From assembly GCF_017497975.1 (NCBI RefSeq), contig NZ_JAGDEL010000022.1:1-64000 (forward strand): a stretch of 64,000 nt of DNA. Direction: 5' to 3'. The notes below the pieces were generated by a model. The model had not been told where the DNA came from, ran no database searches, and saw nothing but the letters and a program-made list of their open reading frames with translations. The translations under genes were made by a program, and so were the position numbers. This stretch comes from Metabacillus bambusae (GTDB taxonomy: Bacteria; Bacillota; Bacilli; Bacillales; Bacillaceae). Positions 18,342-26,828 of the stretch are shown here, one piece after another (position 1 is the first letter of the stretch; every line of letters begins with the position of its first letter).

Positions 18342-18884
18342 GTGGAAGAAAAACAAAAAGGATTAACACTCATTTTTACAGGTAATGGTAAAGGTAAAAC
18401 AACAGCCGCAATTGGTCTAACAGTACGAGCAGTTGGTCAGGGATTTTCAGTAAAGTTTCTACAATTTATAAAGTCAAAAGGAAGATCGTATGGAGAAAAA
18501 ATATCACTAGAAAAGTTAGGTGTTGAAATGATTCAGCTTGGTGAGGGATTTACATGGACAAAAACTCCGGAGGTTCATAGAAATGCACTAGAGTCAGCAT
18601 GGAAGGTAGCAAAAGAGACAGTTATGTCTGGTAAATATGATGTAGTTATTTTAGATGAACTGAATAACGCACTTGCGATCGATTCATTTCCAATTGATGA
18701 CGTTCTACCAATCAATGAGGTAAAAGAGCTTATTCAAACGAAGCCACCACATGTTCATCTTGTCATTACTGGGAGAAATGCAAAGGAAGAAATAAAAGAA
18801 TTGGCAGACTTAGTTTCAGTCGTAGATGTAGAAAAGCATTATTATGACGAAGGTATACCAGCAGTAAAAGGAATCGAATTCTAG
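18342..18884 (+). CDS. cobO: Cob(I)yrinic acid a,c-diamide adenosyltransferase (CobO type)
   Basis: A 180-residue P-loop protein with FTGNGKGKTTAAIG (residues 12-25), which binds ATP in the reversed orientation of CobA/BtuR/CobO enzymes, and the VILDELNNAL motif. It transfers the adenosyl group from ATP to cob(I)alamin precursors or cobinamide. The start is GTG 18342 behind TAGGGGG. First gene after riboswitch 1. Confidence 0.93.
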   Translation: MEEKQKGLTLIFTGNGKGKTTAAIGLTVRAVGQGFSVKFLQFIKSKGRSYGEKISLEKLGVEMIQLGEGFTWTKTPEVHRNALESAWKVAKETVMSGKYDVVILDELNNALAIDSFPIDDVLPINEVKELIQTKPPHVHLVITGRNAKEEIKELADLVSVVDVEKHYYDEGIPAVKGIEF

Positions 18885-18906
18885 TTTTCGAATAGGAGGA
18901 AGAGCT

Positions 18907-19277
18907 TTGTCACAACGTCTAGTCATTGCAGGAGTTTCAAGCGGAGTTGGCAAAACTACGTTTACAATTGGTTTAATGGCTGCACTAAAAAAAGAGGCCT
19001 CAATGTTCAAGGTTTTAAATGTGGTCCAGATTACATAGACACAAGCTTTCATACCGCGGTTACGGAACGGCCATCTCGTAATGTAGACGAATTTAGAGGT
19101 GTATTTTTAAATTATATTCGTGAAAAGAACGGCCTCCAGCCTATTCTGAAAAGAGAATCCTTTGAAGACACCCAAAAAAAAGATTTCGACCGCCTAGCTG
19201 ATCATGTTCGTAACGCGCTTGATATCGAATTCCTATTTGAAATAATGGCTCAATACGCACAAAGAAAGAGAGATTAA
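18907..19277 (+). pseudogene. cbiA-cobQ chimeric remnant (frameshifted)
   Basis: The 5' part encodes the start of cobyrinate a,c-diamide synthase CbiA: a P-loop [20 protein letters not shown], then a shift in a run of seven A (about 18988-18994), then [20 protein letters not shown] in another frame. At about 19085 it switches directly to [16 protein letters not shown] and [15 protein letters not shown], which is the C-terminus of cobyric acid synthase CobQ/CbiP. Two corrin-amidation genes have therefore been fused by an internal deletion and then frameshifted. The product cannot work. TTG 18907 follows AGGAGGAAG. Confidence 0.85.
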
Positions 19278-19280
19278 AAA

Positions 19281-20357
19281 ATGATTACAAATTGTAAAAT
19301 ACAAGAGACTTTGCAATCTATTCAAAATCTTAATGACGTAAAAATGCAAGAAGCAAAAGAGTATGTGAATTCTTTAACAAAACCGATCGGAAGCTTAGGG
19401 AAATTAGAAGAACTGGCAATTCAGCTTTCCGGTATAACAAATCAAGTATTTTCTGAAGTTACACCTCCGGGTATTATCGTATTTGCTGCCGATCATGGGA
19501 TTAGTGAAATGGGGGTTTCTGCCTATCCAAAAGAAGTAACGACCCAAATGGTTTACAACTTCTTAAATGGAGGTGCAGCAATTAATGTATTTGCAAAACA
19601 AATAAATGCTTTTCTTAAAATTGTTGATATTGGGGTAGCCGAAGATATTAACCATAACGAGTTGATTAATAAAAAGGTGAAATATGGTACGAATAACTAT
19701 GCGCATGAAAATGCTATGACAGAGGAAGATGCGAAACAAGCCTTAATTGTGGGAATGGATATGGCCCAACTAATGATCGAAGAAGGTGCTAAGTGCATAA
19801 TCGTTGGTGAAATGGGAATAGGGAATACGGCAACCGCTAGTGCAATTGTATCGGTTATAACTGGATGTTCAGTCGAGGAAGTAGTAGGCTTAGGGACAGG
19901 AATCTCTGATGAGGTTCGAAATAATAAGGTTTCAATCATTTCAAAAGCATTATCAGAAAGAAAACCAAACCGAACAGATGCAATTGATATTCTAACAAAA
20001 GTAGGAGGTCTAGAGATTGCGGGGATGACAGGAGCTATTATTAAAGCTGCTGAACGAAGAGTTCCAGTGATCCTGGATGGCTTTATTAGTACAGCTTCTG
20101 CTCTATTAGCTGTCGTTCTAGAGGAGAAGGTAAACGATTATTTGATTGCTGGCCATATGTCAAAAGAGCAAGGTCATATCCATGCCCTATCATACTTACA
20201 TAAATCGCCACTATTAAATCTTGATTTAAGATTAGGGGAAGGAACAGGAGCCGCACTCTCATTTCCATTATTTGAAGCAGCAACAAGAATGATGAAGGAA
20301 ATGGCGACTTTTCAATCAGCAGGCATTGCAACTGAAAGTCAATCGTCCAAATTTTAG
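19281..20357 (+). CDS. cobT: Nicotinate-nucleotide-dimethylbenzimidazole phosphoribosyltransferase
   Basis: A 358-residue CobT. VNSLTKPIGSLGKLEELA is near the N-terminus, FAADHGISEMGVSAYPKEVT forms the base-binding region, and the C-terminal RLGEGTGAALSFPL carries the catalytic glutamate. It makes alpha-ribazole 5'-phosphate for the lower ligand. The ribosome binding site is weak and lies inside the end of the pseudogene, three bases before the ATG, so translation may originally have been coupled to the lost upstream gene. Confidence 0.94.
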   Translation: MITNCKIQETLQSIQNLNDVKMQEAKEYVNSLTKPIGSLGKLEELAIQLSGITNQVFSEVTPPGIIVFAADHGISEMGVSAYPKEVTTQMVYNFLNGGAAINVFAKQINAFLKIVDIGVAEDINHNELINKKVKYGTNNYAHENAMTEEDAKQALIVGMDMAQLMIEEGAKCIIVGEMGIGNTATASAIVSVITGCSVEEVVGLGTGISDEVRNNKVSIISKALSERKPNRTDAIDILTKVGGLEIAGMTGAIIKAAERRVPVILDGFISTASALLAVVLEEKVNDYLIAGHMSKEQGHIHALSYLHKSPLLNLDLRLGEGTGAALSFPLFEAATRMMKEMATFQSAGIATESQSSKF

Positions 20358-20367
20358 TGAAAATTCA

Positions 20368-20396
20368 TTTACACATACTATTTCTTCTTTTATAAT
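20368..20396 (+). promoter_or_regulatory. SigA-type promoter of the second B12 leader
   Basis: TTTACA at 20368-20373 and TATAAT at 20391-20396, with a 17-base spacer. It begins ten bases after the cobT stop codon. Confidence 0.7.
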
Positions 20397-20424
20397 AATG
20401 CATGTCACAAAAAAACGAATATTC

Positions 20425-20598
20425 AACAATAGGTCCTTAAACGACAAGATTTTGAGGATAATAGGGAAGTTTGGTGAAAGTCCAACGCGGTCCCGCCACT
20501 GTAAACGTTGAATGTAGCTAAAAACACCCACTGTATAAATGATATGGGAAGGGTTAGCTATAATGATGATGCGTTAGCCAGGAGACCTGCCTATTGTT
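20425..20598 (+). ncRNA. Cobalamin riboswitch aptamer 2
   Basis: It has the same core as aptamer 1 (CAACGCGGTCCCGCCACTGT and AGCCAGGAGACCTGCCTAT), with a perfect nine-pair P1 (AACAATAGG at 20425-20433 with CCTATTGTT at 20590-20598). It controls btuFCD and the downstream salvage genes. Both leaders also share CCTTCGAGGAAAAGG just after the aptamer. The gap 20358-20749 is filled by promoter, aptamer and terminator. Confidence 0.95.
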
Positions 20599-20691
20599 TT
20601 GTAAAAGTATCCTTCGAGGAAAAGGATGGCTTTATAATGCTGGTGTCTTTTGATATTTACATTGTAAATCACCATTTCCTTTATGCATTTA

Positions 20692-20722
20692 TCGCCTTTT
20701 CCACGTGAATAGGCGTTTTTTT
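20692..20722 (+). terminator. Riboswitch-controlled terminator 2
   Basis: CGCCT pairs with AGGCG around a loop, followed by T7. The 3' arm AATAGGC is complementary over seven bases to the P1 3' strand GCCTATT, as in leader 1. Confidence 0.7.
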
Positions 20723-20749
20723 GTGCGAAAATGAATAGGAGTGGTAAGA

Positions 20750-21745
20750 ATGAAAACTGTAATGAAGAAATGGCTTTTCCTAAGCATCATGGTAATGATG
20801 ATCAGCGTATTCACAATTGCTTGTGGAAATGCAGAAGATAAAGCAACAGATGAGAAGGAAACTACTTTGAAATCTGAAGCAACAAATGAAGGGGAAACCA
20901 AAGCTACCTTTCCAGTAACAGTTACCGACGGAACGGGTGAAGAAGTAACAATTGAATCAGAACCTAAAACAATTGTATCTGTTATTCCAAGTAATACAGA
21001 AATAACATTTGCTTTAGGGCAAGGTGATAAGGTTATTGGTGTAGATAACTACAGTAATTATCCTCCAGATGTTGAGAAGATTGAAAAAATAGGTGACCAA
21101 CAATTAGATGTCGAAAAAATATTGGCTCTACAGCCTGGTCTTGCATTAGTAACAGAGTTCCAACATGAAAACAATCCCGATATTTTAAAGCAATTTAAAG
21201 AGGCTGGTATTGATGTCATTGTTATAGGAAGTGCGGAATCATTTGAAAATGTATACAATACGATTACTTTAATTGGTCAAGTTACAGGTGCGACAAAAGA
21301 GGCTGACACGATTGTCAAAGAAATGAAGGATCGTTTAGCTGAAATAAAAGAGCAGGCAAAAGCTGTTACTGAAAAGAAAGCTGTCTGGGTAGAAGTTTCA
21401 CCAGCACCAGACATTTTTACAACAGGTCAAGATACATTTATGCATGAGATGTTAGAAGTAATAAATGCAACCAATACTGCGGGTGAACAAAAAGGTTGGG
21501 TCAAAATGACCGAAGAAGAAATTGTAACATTAAATCCTGATGTTATTATTACAACATACGGATATTATGTTGAAAATCCAGCTGAAGGTGTATTAAACCG
21601 TGCTGGCTGGGAAGAAGTGCCTGCTATCAAAGATAAACAAGTTTTTGATGTAAATAATGATACGGTTACAAGACCAGGACCACGATTAATTGATGGGGTT
21701 GAGACGCTTGCAAAGCTTATTTATCCGGAAATCTTTGACAAATAA
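20750..21745 (+). CDS. btuF: Cobalamin ABC importer substrate-binding lipoprotein
   Basis: A 331-residue lipoprotein. A signal peptide ends in the lipobox FTIAC with the lipidated cysteine at residue 25. An acidic linker follows, then the BtuF/FecB fold (VSVIPSNTEITFALGQGDKV at the start of lobe 1). It captures B12 or cobinamide outside the membrane for BtuCD. ATG 20750 has AGGAG eight bases upstream; the in-frame GTG at 20741 is too close to that site. First gene after riboswitch 2. Confidence 0.9.
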   Translation: MKTVMKKWLFLSIMVMMISVFTIACGNAEDKATDEKETTLKSEATNEGETKATFPVTVTDGTGEEVTIESEPKTIVSVIPSNTEITFALGQGDKVIGVDNYSNYPPDVEKIEKIGDQQLDVEKILALQPGLALVTEFQHENNPDILKQFKEAGIDVIVIGSAESFENVYNTITLIGQVTGATKEADTIVKEMKDRLAEIKEQAKAVTEKKAVWVEVSPAPDIFTTGQDTFMHEMLEVINATNTAGEQKGWVKMTEEEIVTLNPDVIITTYGYYVENPAEGVLNRAGWEEVPAIKDKQVFDVNNDTVTRPGPRLIDGVETLAKLIYPEIFDK

Positions 21746-22781
21746 ATTCGTATGGATGTATCTAATATGTGGAGTGTTCGTGCTAAGTACAGCACTCCTT
21801 GGTTTATTTATTAGTAGTGTTCATTATCCAATTACAGTAATCATGGATGTATTAGCTACAAAAATAGCCGGAATAAAGATATTTAGCGAGGAAATTCCCA
21901 AAACAGCAGAGTCGATCATTTGGGAAATTCGATTCCCTCGTGTTTTATTGGCGTTTTTTGTTGGTGCAGCACTATCATTAGCAGGGGCAGCCTTTCAAGG
22001 GTTACTACGAAATCCTCTTGCAGATCCGTACACGATCGGTGTTTCTTCAGGTGCTTCTTTAGGTGCAGTTATCGTTCTATATTTTCAAATTACCATCACC
22101 TTTCTAGGTAGCTATACATTACCAGTTATCGCTATATTAGGTGGACTATGCACTATGTTTATTGTTTTTGCTGTGACCCACCTATCCAATCGAAGGCTTT
22201 CAATTGAGACGATTATCCTTGCTGGCATTATAGTCAGTTCTTTCATAGGAGCTGTTATTTCACTTATCATTGCCTTAAGTTCACGTGAAGATATTCGGCA
22301 AATTTTATATTGGCTAATGGGGAATGTAGGGATGAGAGGCTGGAGTCATGTCAAGCTAATGATTCCCTTCTTTCTTATTGGTGCTTTGTTATTAATAATC
22401 CGTTCTAGAGAGTTAAATGCATTTGCTTTAGGTGAAGAATCAGCTGAACATTTAGGAGTAAACGTTCAGAAGGGAAAGATTTATATTATCATAGGAGCAT
22501 CCTTACTAACAGGAGCAGCTGTTTCTGTATCTGGATCAATAAGTTTCGTTGGATTGGTTATCCCGCATTTTGTTCGGTTATTAATCGGACCAAACCATAG
22601 ACATGTCCTACCTTTATCAATGTTGGTTGGTGGGGGATATTTGATCCTTGCCGATCTTATCGCCCGGACAATTATTTCACCTAGTGAACTACCTATTGGG
22701 GTGATAACAGCTTTAATTGGTGCACCAGTCTTTGCTCTACTATTAATTAGAGAACGACTAGGAAGGGGATTATATGATTGA
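21690..22781 (+). CDS. btuC: Cobalamin ABC importer permease
   Basis: Up to 363 residues, FecCD/BtuC family, about ten membrane segments, with the signatures WEIRFPRVLLAFFVGAALSLAG, GVSSGASLGA and the C-terminal GLVIPHFVRLLIGPNHRH that contacts the ATPase. The frame overlaps btuF. The start is uncertain: ATG 21690 gives a 56-base overlap, TTG 21735 would give 348 residues, and neither has a strong ribosome binding site, so translational coupling to btuF is likely. Confidence 0.9.
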   Translation: MMGLRRLQSLFIRKSLTNKFVWMYLICGVFVLSTALLGLFISSVHYPITVIMDVLATKIAGIKIFSEEIPKTAESIIWEIRFPRVLLAFFVGAALSLAGAAFQGLLRNPLADPYTIGVSSGASLGAVIVLYFQITITFLGSYTLPVIAILGGLCTMFIVFAVTHLSNRRLSIETIILAGIIVSSFIGAVISLIIALSSREDIRQILYWLMGNVGMRGWSHVKLMIPFFLIGALLLIIRSRELNAFALGEESAEHLGVNVQKGKIYIIIGASLLTGAAVSVSGSISFVGLVIPHFVRLLIGPNHRHVLPLSMLVGGGYLILADLIARTIISPSELPIGVITALIGAPVFALLLIRERLGRGLYD

Positions 22782-24240
22782 CATTAAGCAATTATCTGGA
22801 GGGTATGAAAAAACGTCAATTATAAAGGATGTTTCACTTACCATCGAGACCGGTCATTTCTTTGCGCTTATTGGTCCGAATGGGAGTGGAAAAACAACAC
22901 TTATAAAATTAATAACAGGTGTATTGCCAATAAAAAAAGGAACGATTACTATTTTTGAGCAATCACTTCATAGTTATTCAGCCTTAGAAAGAGCTAAGAT
23001 CATAGCCGTTTTATCACAGGAACCCCAGGTTGAATTCGATTTTCATGTGGAAGAAATTGTTATGCTAGGACGTTATCCACACCAAAAAGGATTATTAAAA
23101 CATATTTCTAAAAAAGATCGTCAAATAGTGGATAAGGTTATGAAACAAACCGATGTATTTCAGTTTCGAAAACAACCATTTAAGAGACTAAGCGGTGGAG
23201 AGAAGCAGAGAGTCTTATTAGCTAAAGCTCTTGCACAGGAGCCAAAGATCCTATTTTTAGATGAACCTACAAACCATCTTGATATAAAACATACGGTTAG
23301 GATGCTGGATCATTTAAAGGAATATCAAAGGAAGCATCATTTAACGATTGTTGCTATTTTACATGACTTAAATACAGCCGCTCTATTTGCAGATAAGATA
23401 GGCTTACTTGATGGTGGAAAATTAATTGAGACAGGTGAATTGTCTCTCTTACAAAATGAACATCAGCTAAGTGATGTATACGAAGTAGGGATTAAGAATA
23501 ATTTTCACCCGGTTATCCCAAAACCACAAATCACGGTTATTCCTAACCAAGTAAAAAAAGAAAGCCTTCGACTAGAATATGAGTTAAAACAAACTGATCA
23601 ATCTATCCATCTTACATTTCACCATCCTTTAAGAACAATCTCAAACGGTGTTTTAGGAGAAGGCCTGCAGTGGGCCAAAAACTTTTGTAATTTTCATGTC
23701 AAAAAAGATTATAACTGTTCAAATCCTAAAGAGGATATTATTTGCTGGTTAAGAGAAGCTGATATTTCTGAGTATGGCACGATTGGGATGATGACAGCAG
23801 TGAACCTGAAAGATATGAGTATCATAAAAGAAACGTATGAAGAGGTTCAAATACTAACAGTCATAACTGCGGGTGTTGGAAATGCAATTGATATTACTGA
23901 ACCTTCCTCTAGTAATAAAGGCTATCAAATCGGAACTGTAAATATTATGGTTTTTATTGATGCTCATTTAACTGATGGTGCTTTAGTAAATGCCGTTCAA
24001 TCTGTCACAGAAGCAAAGACGAAAGCCTTCACTGAATTACATATTAAAGATGCTGTTACTGGTACAATTGCCACAGGAACATCTACAGATAGCACACTTA
24101 TTGCAGCAACTCAAAAGGGTGAGCCTACACCATATGCAGGATCTGGAACTGTTATTGGGAAAGGGATTGGTATGTCTGTTTATAAAGCGATGATCAAAGC
24201 TATGCAAAAATATGAAAAACAAAGAGAACAGCAACTATGA
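22774..24240 (+). CDS. btuD: Cobalamin ABC ATPase fused to CbiZ adenosylcobinamide amidohydrolase
   Basis: A 488-residue fusion. Residues 1-255 form an ABC ATPase with Walker A GPNGSGKTT (34-42), signature LSGGEKQRVLLAKAL and Walker B ILFLDEPTNHLD. Residues about 285-485 form a CbiZ domain (TISNGVLGEGLQWAKN, TVITAGVGNAIDITEP, GTIATGTSTDSTLIAATQKG). CbiZ hydrolyses adenosylcobinamide to adenosylcobyric acid, so import and the first salvage step are joined. B. subtilis YvrA has a similar layout. It overlaps btuC by eight bases and cbiB by four. Confidence 0.92.
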   Translation: MIDIKQLSGGYEKTSIIKDVSLTIETGHFFALIGPNGSGKTTLIKLITGVLPIKKGTITIFEQSLHSYSALERAKIIAVLSQEPQVEFDFHVEEIVMLGRYPHQKGLLKHISKKDRQIVDKVMKQTDVFQFRKQPFKRLSGGEKQRVLLAKALAQEPKILFLDEPTNHLDIKHTVRMLDHLKEYQRKHHLTIVAILHDLNTAALFADKIGLLDGGKLIETGELSLLQNEHQLSDVYEVGIKNNFHPVIPKPQITVIPNQVKKESLRLEYELKQTDQSIHLTFHHPLRTISNGVLGEGLQWAKNFCNFHVKKDYNCSNPKEDIICWLREADISEYGTIGMMTAVNLKDMSIIKETYEEVQILTVITAGVGNAIDITEPSSSNKGYQIGTVNIMVFIDAHLTDGALVNAVQSVTEAKTKAFTELHIKDAVTGTIATGTSTDSTLIAATQKGEPTPYAGSGTVIGKGIGMSVYKAMIKAMQKYEKQREQQL

Positions 24241-25190
24241 GTGTCTTTGCTATGCATTTTTATATGATCATTACGGCGATTATTATTGATTTACTTATCG
24301 GTGATCCAAGGTGGCTTCCACATCCTGTAATCATCATGGGAAAAGCGATAAGCTTTCTTGAAAAGATGTGGAATAGGGAGAGGTTTCGCAAGTTGAAAGG
24401 AATGCTTCTAACTATAACAATTGTTGGTGGGACCTATATCTTTGTTTATTTTCTACTTAAAATTGTGAATTATATCCATCCTTACGCTACATTTTTTGTG
24501 GAAATGTATCTTATTTCTACGACAATTGCTATGAAGGGATTACATAAAGCAGCCAAAGAAGTGGCGATCCCACTGTTACATGGGGATCTGTCTTTAGCTC
24601 GTAAAAAGTTAAGCTTTATTGTTGGGCGTGATACGGAAGAACTGCACACAGATGAAGTGGTTCGCGGTACTGTCGAAACCGTTGCTGAAAACACTGTTGA
24701 TGCAATCATTGCTCCATTATGTTGGGCACTGATTGGTGGTGCACCACTAGCGATGGCATACCGTGCAACAAATACATTAGATTCAATGGTCGGTTATAAA
24801 AATGAAAAATATAAACAATTTGGTTGGGCATCAGCTCGGTTAGATGATGTATTGAATTGGATACCAGCTCTGTTAACTGCAATCTTTATATGGCTTTTTT
24901 CATGGTTCGTTCCCAATTCAAAAAAGTGGAATGCTTTTGTTGTAACAGTTCGGGATGCTAAAAAGCACCCAAGTCCGAATAGTGGTTGGCCAGAGGCGAT
25001 GACTGCAGGGCTGTTAGGCGTTGTTTTAGGAGGAAAGAATCGTTACCAAGGAGTTGTTTCCTACCGAGCAGAAATGGGCAACCATACACGTATGCTTCAG
25101 CCTAAAGATATTCAAAAAACGATTATTTACATGCATGGTGCATGGATTATGTTTGTCCTTATACTATTCTTAGTTCATATGAATCTATAG
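24237..25190 (+). CDS. cbiB: Adenosylcobinamide-phosphate synthase CbiB
   Basis: A 317-residue membrane protein. The N-terminal DLLIGDPRWLPHPVIIMG signature is followed by RDTEELHTDEVVRGTVETVAEN (split here as motifs) and the NTLDSMVGYKNE region. It joins adenosylcobyric acid, the CbiZ product, to aminopropanol phosphate made by CobD. The start overlaps the btuD stop as ATGA, indicating translational coupling. Confidence 0.93.
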   Translation: MSVFAMHFYMIITAIIIDLLIGDPRWLPHPVIIMGKAISFLEKMWNRERFRKLKGMLLTITIVGGTYIFVYFLLKIVNYIHPYATFFVEMYLISTTIAMKGLHKAAKEVAIPLLHGDLSLARKKLSFIVGRDTEELHTDEVVRGTVETVAENTVDAIIAPLCWALIGGAPLAMAYRATNTLDSMVGYKNEKYKQFGWASARLDDVLNWIPALLTAIFIWLFSWFVPNSKKWNAFVVTVRDAKKHPSPNSGWPEAMTAGLLGVVLGGKNRYQGVVSYRAEMGNHTRMLQPKDIQKTIIYMHGAWIMFVLILFLVHMNL

Positions 25191-25210
25191 AGAAGAAAGG
25201 TGTGGTGAAG

Positions 25211-26296
25211 ATGGAGTGGCCAGAGCATGGTGGGCAGCCGAAGAAAATTTTAGAATTAAAAGGAATTAATAAAGATGATTTATATGTTGACTTTAGTGCA
25301 AATATTAATCCATTAGGACCTCCAATTGCTTTAAAAGAGAGCTTTAAAGAAGCGTTTAACCAATTCGAAAAGTATCCTGATCCCGATTACCAAGAAGCTA
25401 CTAAGTTACTTGCTACTCATGAAGGGGTAAGGCAAGAACAGACTCTCTTAACAAATGGAGGCTCTGAAGCGATCTTCCTAGTTGCCCAACAATTTGCTGG
25501 GAAAAAGGCGTTAATAATCGAACCTACATTCTCTGAATATGAAAGAGCTTGTCACGTATTTCAATTATCTGTATCCCATCTTTCTCTTCAACAAGAGGAT
25601 CATTTTTCTTTTCCGCTTGAAAAGGTTATACGCAAAATAGAAGAGGTAGATGTGGTTTTTTTATGTCGTCCGAATAACCCAACAGGAACTTTAGTCGACA
25701 TTGAAGACATCAAGGCAGTTCTTGAAAAAGGCATCGAGTGTCAAACAACGATTGTAATCGATGAAGCATTTATTCACTTTTTACCATCACATATAACTGA
25801 CTTAGCGTTCCTTATTGATCATTTTTCAAACTTTGTATTACTGAGATCATTGACTAAAATTTTTTCAATTCCTAGTTTGCGACTTGGTTATGTTGTTGCA
25901 AGGGAAGAGATGATTTTCCAATTGAAGAGAAGTCAGATACCTTGGAGTGTAAATGGCATTGTAACCTCTATACTCCCTTGTTTAGTTACTCAGCATTTAT
26001 TTATTGAAGAAACAAAAGCTTGGTTACAAAGGCAGCTAAAACTTTTAACCGCCGAGCTTTCAAGATTAGGCTTCTATTATTCTCCCACTCTTGTAAATTT
26101 TTATTTATTAAGAGATCTTGATCAACAAGCAGATACTGAACAATTATTTCTTTATTTAGTAGAGAATAACATTATTCCACGACATACTCATACCTTTAAT
26201 GGTCTTGATGGCAACTATTTACGATTAGCAGTTCGAACTGAGGCTGAAAATAACTATTTACTACAAACGTTACGCAGTTGGAGAAACAGGCAATGA
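25211..26296 (+). CDS. cobD: L-threonine-O-3-phosphate decarboxylase
   Basis: A 361-residue class I PLP enzyme of the histidinol-phosphate aminotransferase fold. DFSANINPLGPP at the N-terminus is typical of CobD. FLCRPNNPTGT and LRSLTKIFSIPSLRLGY contain the cofactor-binding segment and the PLP lysine. It makes (R)-1-aminopropan-2-ol phosphate for CbiB. ATG 25211 follows AGAAAGG; upstream in-frame starts would overlap cbiB without a better site. Confidence 0.92.
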   Translation: MEWPEHGGQPKKILELKGINKDDLYVDFSANINPLGPPIALKESFKEAFNQFEKYPDPDYQEATKLLATHEGVRQEQTLLTNGGSEAIFLVAQQFAGKKALIIEPTFSEYERACHVFQLSVSHLSLQQEDHFSFPLEKVIRKIEEVDVVFLCRPNNPTGTLVDIEDIKAVLEKGIECQTTIVIDEAFIHFLPSHITDLAFLIDHFSNFVLLRSLTKIFSIPSLRLGYVVAREEMIFQLKRSQIPWSVNGIVTSILPCLVTQHLFIEETKAWLQRQLKLLTAELSRLGFYYSPTLVNFYLLRDLDQQADTEQLFLYLVENNIIPRHTHTFNGLDGNYLRLAVRTEAENNYLLQTLRSWRNRQ

Positions 26297-26826
26297 TAAC
26301 GTTTATTTCTGGTGGTGCTCGTTCAGGTAAAAGTTCTTTTGCAGAAAATTATGCCCTTGAATTATTCAAAAAAGCTGGTCGAAAAGAGACATTACTTTAT
26401 ATAGCTACTGCAGAAAGAACCGATTGTGAAATGGAAAATCGAATAACTCGGCATATTGTAGAAAGAGAATCAATTTGGCATACAATTGAAGCACCTATAG
26501 AAGTAACACGAGTATTACAAACAGTAAAGGAACAGGAAGTCATTTTATTGGATTGTTTGACTGTTTGGATAAATAACATGTTATATAAAGGAAAGACCGA
26601 TATCGGGATGATTTTAGAAGAAGTTTCAAAATGGATTAAACTAGCTGAGGAGAATCAACTGGAATTAATCATTGTCTCAAATGATGTTAACGAAGGAATC
26701 CAAAGTGACAATTTGTTTATCCACGAATACATCTATAAGCTTCAAAAAGTTCACAGTCTAGTTACTTCTAAAGCAGAATCAGTTTATCAAGTCGTCGCAG
26801 GAATACCGATTAAATGGAAAGGCTGA
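26293..26826 (+). CDS. cobU: Adenosylcobinamide kinase / guanylyltransferase
   Basis: A 177-residue CobU with P-loop FISGGARSGKSSFAE (residues 4-18), the RITRHIVERES segment with the candidate guanylylated histidine, LLDCLTVWINNML, and C-terminal VVAGIPIKW. The usual GMGIVP stretch is replaced by SNDVNEGIQSD. It phosphorylates and then GMP-activates cobinamide. ATG 26293 overlaps the cobD stop (ATGA) and follows GGAG by nine bases. See the CobU-like gene at 28129, which keeps the GIVP motif. Confidence 0.88.
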   Translation: MITFISGGARSGKSSFAENYALELFKKAGRKETLLYIATAERTDCEMENRITRHIVERESIWHTIEAPIEVTRVLQTVKEQEVILLDCLTVWINNMLYKGKTDIGMILEEVSKWIKLAEENQLELIIVSNDVNEGIQSDNLFIHEYIYKLQKVHSLVTSKAESVYQVVAGIPIKWKG

Positions 26827-26828
26827 TC

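Noticed and set aside
20316-20708. Small frames across riboswitch 2
   Set aside because: They overlap the B12 aptamer on both strands and lack ribosome binding sites.
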